Below, piece after piece: positions 58,791-64,000 of a stretch of DNA of 64,000 bases (position 1 is its first letter; the number at the start of each line of letters is the position of its first letter). Origin of the DNA: Sipunculus nudus (taxonomy: Eukaryota > Annelida > Sipuncula > Golfingiida > Sipunculidae); the NCBI GenBank assembly GCA_026874595.1, contig CM049321.1:18194979-18258978 (forward strand), given 5' to 3'. Position numbers and translations under genes: made by a program. The notes under the pieces were generated by a model that was not told the DNA's origin, searched no databases, and saw nothing but the letters and a program-made list of their open reading frames with translations.

Positions 58791-60377
58791 TTCCTTTCAA
58801 AAGTGCCACAATTTTTAAAGTCACAGTAATAATTTATAAAATTTCTTGCACTACCAATGATAACACCTCTCTTTTACATTTTTCTTAAACTTTGCATCGT
58901 TGTAAGGTTACATGTGTCCCATTGCTTGCCTGCACCTAAGTTCTCCATTTACTGCTTTTGGCCCAGCTGCTGTATTTCTGCTGTGATTGTGCTCATATTA
59001 TGTTGACACTTTGAGCAGCAGTTGTAGTGAACACTATGTTTCTGTTCAACTTTAGAAATCTAAATTGGCTTGGATTAATGACACGCATAAAGTGGAAGCC
59101 GGAACCGTGTCTATAACGTTTAGTAGGAACTTTTCAAGTGGGCCTGATATACCCTAGGTCAAAGGTCCTTCTCAGAATAGTTGTATTTCTACCCGAAGAC
59201 TTCTTGATATAAGAGAAGTATTTCGTCATAAAAATTACTCATTCATTAATATTCTCTCCTCACATCTTATGATAACTGCAGGAAGATCAAGTGTTATTGT
59301 TTAAGGAAGGCAGGCTTAGGTTATGGTACATGACTGTGATTGTGCATACCATCTATATCTCTCGGTGCTGAATCACAGTCAAGAATACCCTAATTGCCAA
59401 GTTATTTCTGCATGTAAGGCATAAAGAGTAATACTGAGTACTGAGTACTGTCAACAGTACAGTATATTGCCATGTTTCGTGTTTGGAATAAACTGATCTG
59501 CATAAAAGTTTATTGTTACATTAAACTTAACACGATAAAAAAAAACTATTTTTGATCATTATATTAATAATTTATATATATGATATATATATATAATAAA
59601 AAAAGGCAAAATATTTGGTATCATAAAAATAGAATTAAACGTGCTTGACAGAAATACTGACTTAGTTACTGATCAATTTGCATAATCATTACTGTGAACA
59701 AAATGTGACCTTCGACGTAATTGCCGCGCGTGTTATGATGGCATAATAAACTAGTGTTGTGTATAGGGGATAGTGGACAGTAACAACATTCGTCAAACCC
59801 TGAATATGAATTACGATGTGTAAGACCAATACGTAAACCCTTCTGTCAGTAGAAATAAACTATTTGAACATAAACGCATGCAAAAGAACAAAGTGCATTA
59901 TTTGGATAATTAACCTCTTCTAAAATTAGGGCTGGGCATTGCCTTCAATCTTCGAATTGCAATATATGTGATAGCGTTGTGTGTTTTCTCCTATATATAC
60001 CATATGGTACATGCCATTAATTCATTATCATGTTAGATACATGCTTACATGTGGAAGCACCTTTGCCAAAAAGCATTCCGGACTGTGGTTTCCAAATGAG
60101 AAGGATAGATTATGTGCCCAATCACAGTTGTGTACTAAATCACAATTAAGGCTGCTATTCTTGACCAATGATACTGGTCAACTGACTCTTAATCTTCCCA
60201 CAGAAAAACAAAGAAGGAATCATAAAAAAAGGGAAGTATTAATTAAGGACAATGTTTGGCAATTTTTTTCTTTGACGCTTCTTGCTTTTTTGTTAATAAT
60301 CATGTTTCATTATGTGATCTGTCAATTTTCTGAAATTTTCTAATTAAACCTTTTTTGTTCTCCTCATTTAAATTTGA

Positions 60378-60408
60378 AATATGTATATATATGTATATAT
60401 ATATAAAC

Positions 60409-60452
<44 letters not shown>
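60378..60452. repeat. (AT)n compound tract
   Basis: GTATATATAT units followed by a perfect AT run. Confidence 0.95.
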
Positions 60453-61627
60453 CTGCATGATGTAAAAAAAATGCAAGAACAAATTGAAGTAGGTGGCATC
60501 ACGTACAAGCTTCAGCATGCAGTATATCGCAGTTTCAAGAAATGATGGATTTTTTTTATCAAACCGAACTAGGATGTTTCAAGTTGTTCCATGTAACTTC
60601 TGTATGGAAAATAGTAGAATGGTTGATATATTTATAATTTTCACAATTACTATTTAAGTTGCATTATTTTCTGTTTAATGGTCATCCTTTTTCTTTCAAA
60701 TGATAAACTAGATCCAAGATCATTATGTTTAATCAATAAAAGGTCAATTCGAGTCCTCCATATAAGGAATCCATTTAATAAGAATGTTAAAAATGAATAG
60801 GCATGGAACCCAAAATGGACCATCCAATGCGAATTTGTACAACTCTGAGTAAATATAATAATGAGAGGGTTGTCTTGAATTTATTCAAACTTCATTTTTA
60901 TGATTGCAAAATATTGAAAGGCTGAAAGTAAACTGTAAAGACATATTTGCCAAACTCAATTGACAATAACTTAAAAAGTAGTACAAATATTATAAACACA
61001 AGCCCAAAGAATCATGTCGCTCAACTGATCAGCTTAAACTGATCGTATAGATCCAAACCCCTCTGAGAGAGGGACAAAATGACGATGACGTGCAGGCCGG
61101 AAGAATTCTGTTTAAGGAAATTTAAATAATATTTCGAAAAAATACAGAGATGCTCTTAAGAGTTCAGGACATTGTTAAAAATATGGTCCGACTGACATTT
61201 ATTTTTGCACGGTGTAAATGATGTGGATAAAGGTGTTGATTAGATAATTTATTAATCCCTCAATACAAACCAGCATTTTGCCTGGTACAAATTGTTATTT
61301 TCTGTAATTTAATGAGTGATTGTTCCCAAACCGCGATAAAAATGAAACAAAACCCAGGTTAAGCCACAGACCTGCTGCCAAAGATGAATCTATCCATTTA
61401 ATTTATCTGATCATCAGCTCTTTATGATTTTGTACTAAATATAATGATGCAATATTATTCTTAAAGCAGGGTTGCAAAATTCTTTATAACACTTAATGAC
61501 GGGAATACTTGTATAAATGCGCCCCATTATTTCCTATATAGAAAACAATGCATCGCAATTATTGAACAACCCTTGGCACAAAGAAAGGCGTGACTTCCAA
61601 CGTGTTTATTTCATGTTTCTATACCTT

Positions 61628-61924
61628 AGGCCAAAAAAATTAAAAGGTATGGTTCTCAAGCACCGCCCGCGTCAATTTTTACCCCCCCCCCCCACCCGCA
61701 TCAAACATTTTGATTTTGATTTTCATCTTTCAAGAAGATAAATTATACAATTTATGTAGTGCTTTTACCTGTTTAGCAAAAAAATGGTTATTTTCATGCT
61801 TTTCCCTGATCATATTGCATTTTTATCGAAACATACAAAAAAGGTCAAAAATAAAATACCGCCCGCCCGCACTGATTTCTAAAAATAAGTGCCTGAGAAC
61901 CATACCTTTTTTATTTTTTGGCCT
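61628..61924 (-). mobile_element. Non-autonomous TIR element (MITE-like), copy 3, best preserved
   Basis: Terminal inverted repeats of about 36 bp: the left starts AGGCCAAAAAAATTAAAAGG and continues TATGGTTCTCA-GCAC; the right is its near-exact reverse complement. Total length is 297 bp. The interior has a GCCCGCCCGCACTGATTTCT stretch and a poly-C run at 61681-61693. Counting the terminus from GGCC gives TTA on both sides, which fits a PIF/Harbinger-type 3-bp target site (inference). It is the reverse complement of the copies at 38.9 and 39.8 kb. Confidence 0.75.
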
Positions 61925-63225
61925 TATACCCATAAAATATAAATTCCTATGGCCTCTATTCTTTCAAGAAGATTCAATTTAAATCTGATTGAATGTTTTA
62001 CCAGAACATTCTTGGACTAGTAGATATGATTTGTGCCCTGCCAATAATTTATGTACGTATTATTCATATACACTAATAAATGAGACCACACTTCTGTATT
62101 CATGCGACTCGCTCCTGCGACTGAGGAGGTTATGTTTCAGCTCTGTTTGATTATTGGTTGCTAGAATATTGCAATGGGCCGGCCTATGGTGCAGTTGACT
62201 CAATTTCGTATGTACGTTTGTATTTTTTTCCTGTTTGCTTATCTGTACACACTCTACAGATCACACCTTTGATATTAATCAAATGCAAATATCAGTTAAA
62301 CCTCGAAGCCTATTATTTTCAAGCAGGTTTACCTGGGATGTATATCACTGAAAACTTGCAACGGAATAGCGCTGAACTTGTGTTCCTCTACTTAGAAGCT
62401 TCATCATCAAGCCCATGCATAAAACAGACCGAATTGATTTTTCGCGAAACTTTGTTGGGTTGCGGTGTAGAAATATTAAAAAAAAAATCATTGAATATTG
62501 GTACAAAAAGCGCATTACGGATCCAGTGGGTTGTTTTGCATTGGAAGAGGTTTGCGCTCTTCACGTTGAAAGATATCCCAAGATTACTTATATGTATTTT
62601 CTGAATCGGTCCTGATTTAAAAATAAGATGAGTCTAAAAACACAGCAAAACGGTTTTCGTTTTTAACCAATTAGCTCCCACATCAATTACCCAAACAAAT
62701 AAATGTATATAATTAATCGGTCTCTTCATTCTGTTTGAGGGAATTTATTTGCAAATACATAGAGGTTAATTTGAAGTTAACACGTTAAATGTTAAGTAAG
62801 TTAGTAACATTTATGTGACCACATCCCCTGTGACAGTTCGGATATCTGCCAAAACATTCTTAATCTAGACACCCATACGAACATTTTCATACCTATTATC
62901 CTTTGTATATATTTTGGTGCCACGATACTTAATGTAGCCTTTTGCAAAGGTCCACCACAACACTATTGGGGAAAAGGGTGTGTGGGAGAAGAATTGTGTC
63001 TGGTAACTAATCTTTTGATGATGAAACATGATAAAGTGTCCTTTCTGAACAGCATATGTTTCATTGACAACAGCCATCTATAAATGGCAATGGAGCTGAA
63101 CATTATTATTGCTAAATACATTTACTTTGCTACCTGAATTCTTTTTAATGTAAAATGGTTCATGTGATTTTCTGGGTTTATTTTTGCTTGAATATATGTT
63201 TACGTATATATAAATATATATATGT
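61925..63225. other. No gene recognised
   Basis: A 148-codon plus frame (62158-62604) overlaps a 66-codon frame in another register. Neither matches a family I know. Confidence 0.4.
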
Positions 63226-63645
63226 AGGGCTACAACTTTGTATGGTGTCAATACTGATTTCCTGTTGTGTTGGCTACCTTCTAAATAAGGGGAAAGGGTG
63301 TATAAAGATCACTCTTAAAACAGAATAGCTCTTACTTTATTAGTTCAGGTGAAGTCATGTATGAGATACTGTAAACACGTTCTATTTTTTTCTCACTTAT
63401 TGGATGATTTTAGCACATTTTAGATATATCTAGGGCTACAACTTTGTATGGTTTCAATACTGATTTCCTGTTGTGTTGGCTACCTTCTAAATAAGGTAAA
63501 GGGTGCATAAAGATCACTCTTAAAACAGAATAGCTCTTGCTTTATTAGTTCAGCTAAAGTCCTGTAAGGGACACTATAAACAGTTTAAACATGAACCACG
63601 TTCTAGTTTTTTTTTCTCACTTATTGGATAAATTTAGCACATCTC
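63226..63645. repeat. 206-bp tandem duplication
   Basis: AGGGCTACAACTTTGTATGG starts at 63226 and 63432. The copies share about 90% identity through TTGGCTACCTTCTAAATAAG, CACTCTTAAAACAGAATAGC and TTTTTCTCACTTATTGGAT. The second copy has about 15 extra bases (AGTTTAAACATGAACC). Confidence 0.85.
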
Positions 63646-64000
63646 CGTTCAAATATAGTTGTATTTAAATCAACCTAGAGGGGAAAATTGATCTTGGTAG
63701 AGTTATTTTGATTGGTTGATTAGTAATTTTTATGTAAGAAGTTTTGTATGAGTATATTTTTATTAAAGTTCCATGTTGTCTGTTGTTTTCTGTTTTAGTG
63801 ATCATTTTCACGAATAAGGGGGTAGGGGTACAAAAGGCATTGCTACATATCTGTCTTACACCTTAGCAACTAATGCCTGTTATTAAAAGAAGGAGGAATA
63901 ATCATATAAAATTTTAATGCTTTAACAAGGTCTTTGTATAAAAGCATACAGAAACGGTATATAAGATAAGATATTGCTCAAAAGAAATTTGGTTGTATTT

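Larger units (their letters stand above)
55991..61627. other. No gene recognised
   Basis: AT-rich. Frames at 56052-56288 and 59981-60343 have no known domain; the latter ends in a hydrophobic stretch but has no supporting context. Repeats here are listed separately. Confidence 0.45.

Noticed and set aside
59981-60343. 120-codon plus frame with a C-terminal hydrophobic stretch
   Set aside because: No recognised family, and composition is like the background; a hydrophobic run is easily produced by T-rich DNA.
43240-60520. Ile-Tyr repeat peptides (for example 43244-43429, 44346-44609, 49671-49934, 60300-60518)
   Set aside because: These are translations of (AT)n microsatellites.
62158-62615. 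Overlapping 148- and 66-codon frames
   Set aside because: No recognisable motif or splice evidence; the two registers overlap without sign of a frameshifted gene.
1-64000. CRISPR arrays, bacterial operons or prophage-like systems
   Set aside because: The minisatellites have no spacer-repeat structure, and the window has spliced eukaryotic exons and LINEs; there is no prokaryotic gene organisation.

Overview
The window is animal nuclear DNA. It is AT-rich, almost empty of long reading frames, has spliced coding exons with GT-AG borders, and is full of (AT)n tracts, minisatellites, tRNA-derived SINEs, LINEs and DNA-transposon remnants. The LINE proteins and the receptor exons look most like lophotrochozoan sequences, and a mollusc (possibly a bivalve) is the likeliest source. 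That assignment is inference from family resemblance.

The best host gene lies on the minus strand. Two short exons, 41232-41381 and 16457-16592, join in phase 0. They encode the N-terminus, transmembrane helix 1, first intracellular loop and start of helix 2 of a rhodopsin-class receptor of the CCAP receptor / neuropeptide S receptor group. The intron between them is about 24.6 kb and holds much of the window's repeat content. The remaining exons were not found and should lie below 16457, probably beyond the left edge. A second, weaker host candidate is a signal-peptide exon on the plus strand at 48768-48828.

Layout. 1-16 kb: tRNA-like SINE remnants, trinucleotide and (AT)n tracts, several minisatellites, a 126-bp foldback palindrome, a GC-rich island and a patch rich in TACGAC/GTCGTA. 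16-17 kb: receptor exon 2 beside a TIR-bounded insertion. 17-41 kb (receptor intron 1): a degraded mariner copy, minisatellites, members of two dispersed repeat families, a tRNA-SINE with three tandem heads, and a 5'-truncated LINE in a 28-bp target-site duplication. Two copies of a non-autonomous element with long terminal inverted repeats follow at 38.9-40.1 kb. 41-48 kb: receptor exon 1, an upstream TATA-bearing segment that may be its promoter or a solo LTR, a second LINE 3' fragment and a ~240-bp tandem array. 48-52 kb: the signal-peptide exon and pogo/Tigger-type debris. 54-55 kb: a 1.2-kb minisatellite of 33-bp units with higher-order structure. 55-64 kb: mostly featureless AT-rich DNA, a third copy of the TIR element, and a 206-bp tandem duplication.

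Nearly every long reading frame is explained by repeats or chance. No new multi-gene system was found. The items most worth following are the split receptor gene, the three-copy TIR family, the LINE insertion with its extra copy of the target site, and the dispersed families that match nothing I recognise.
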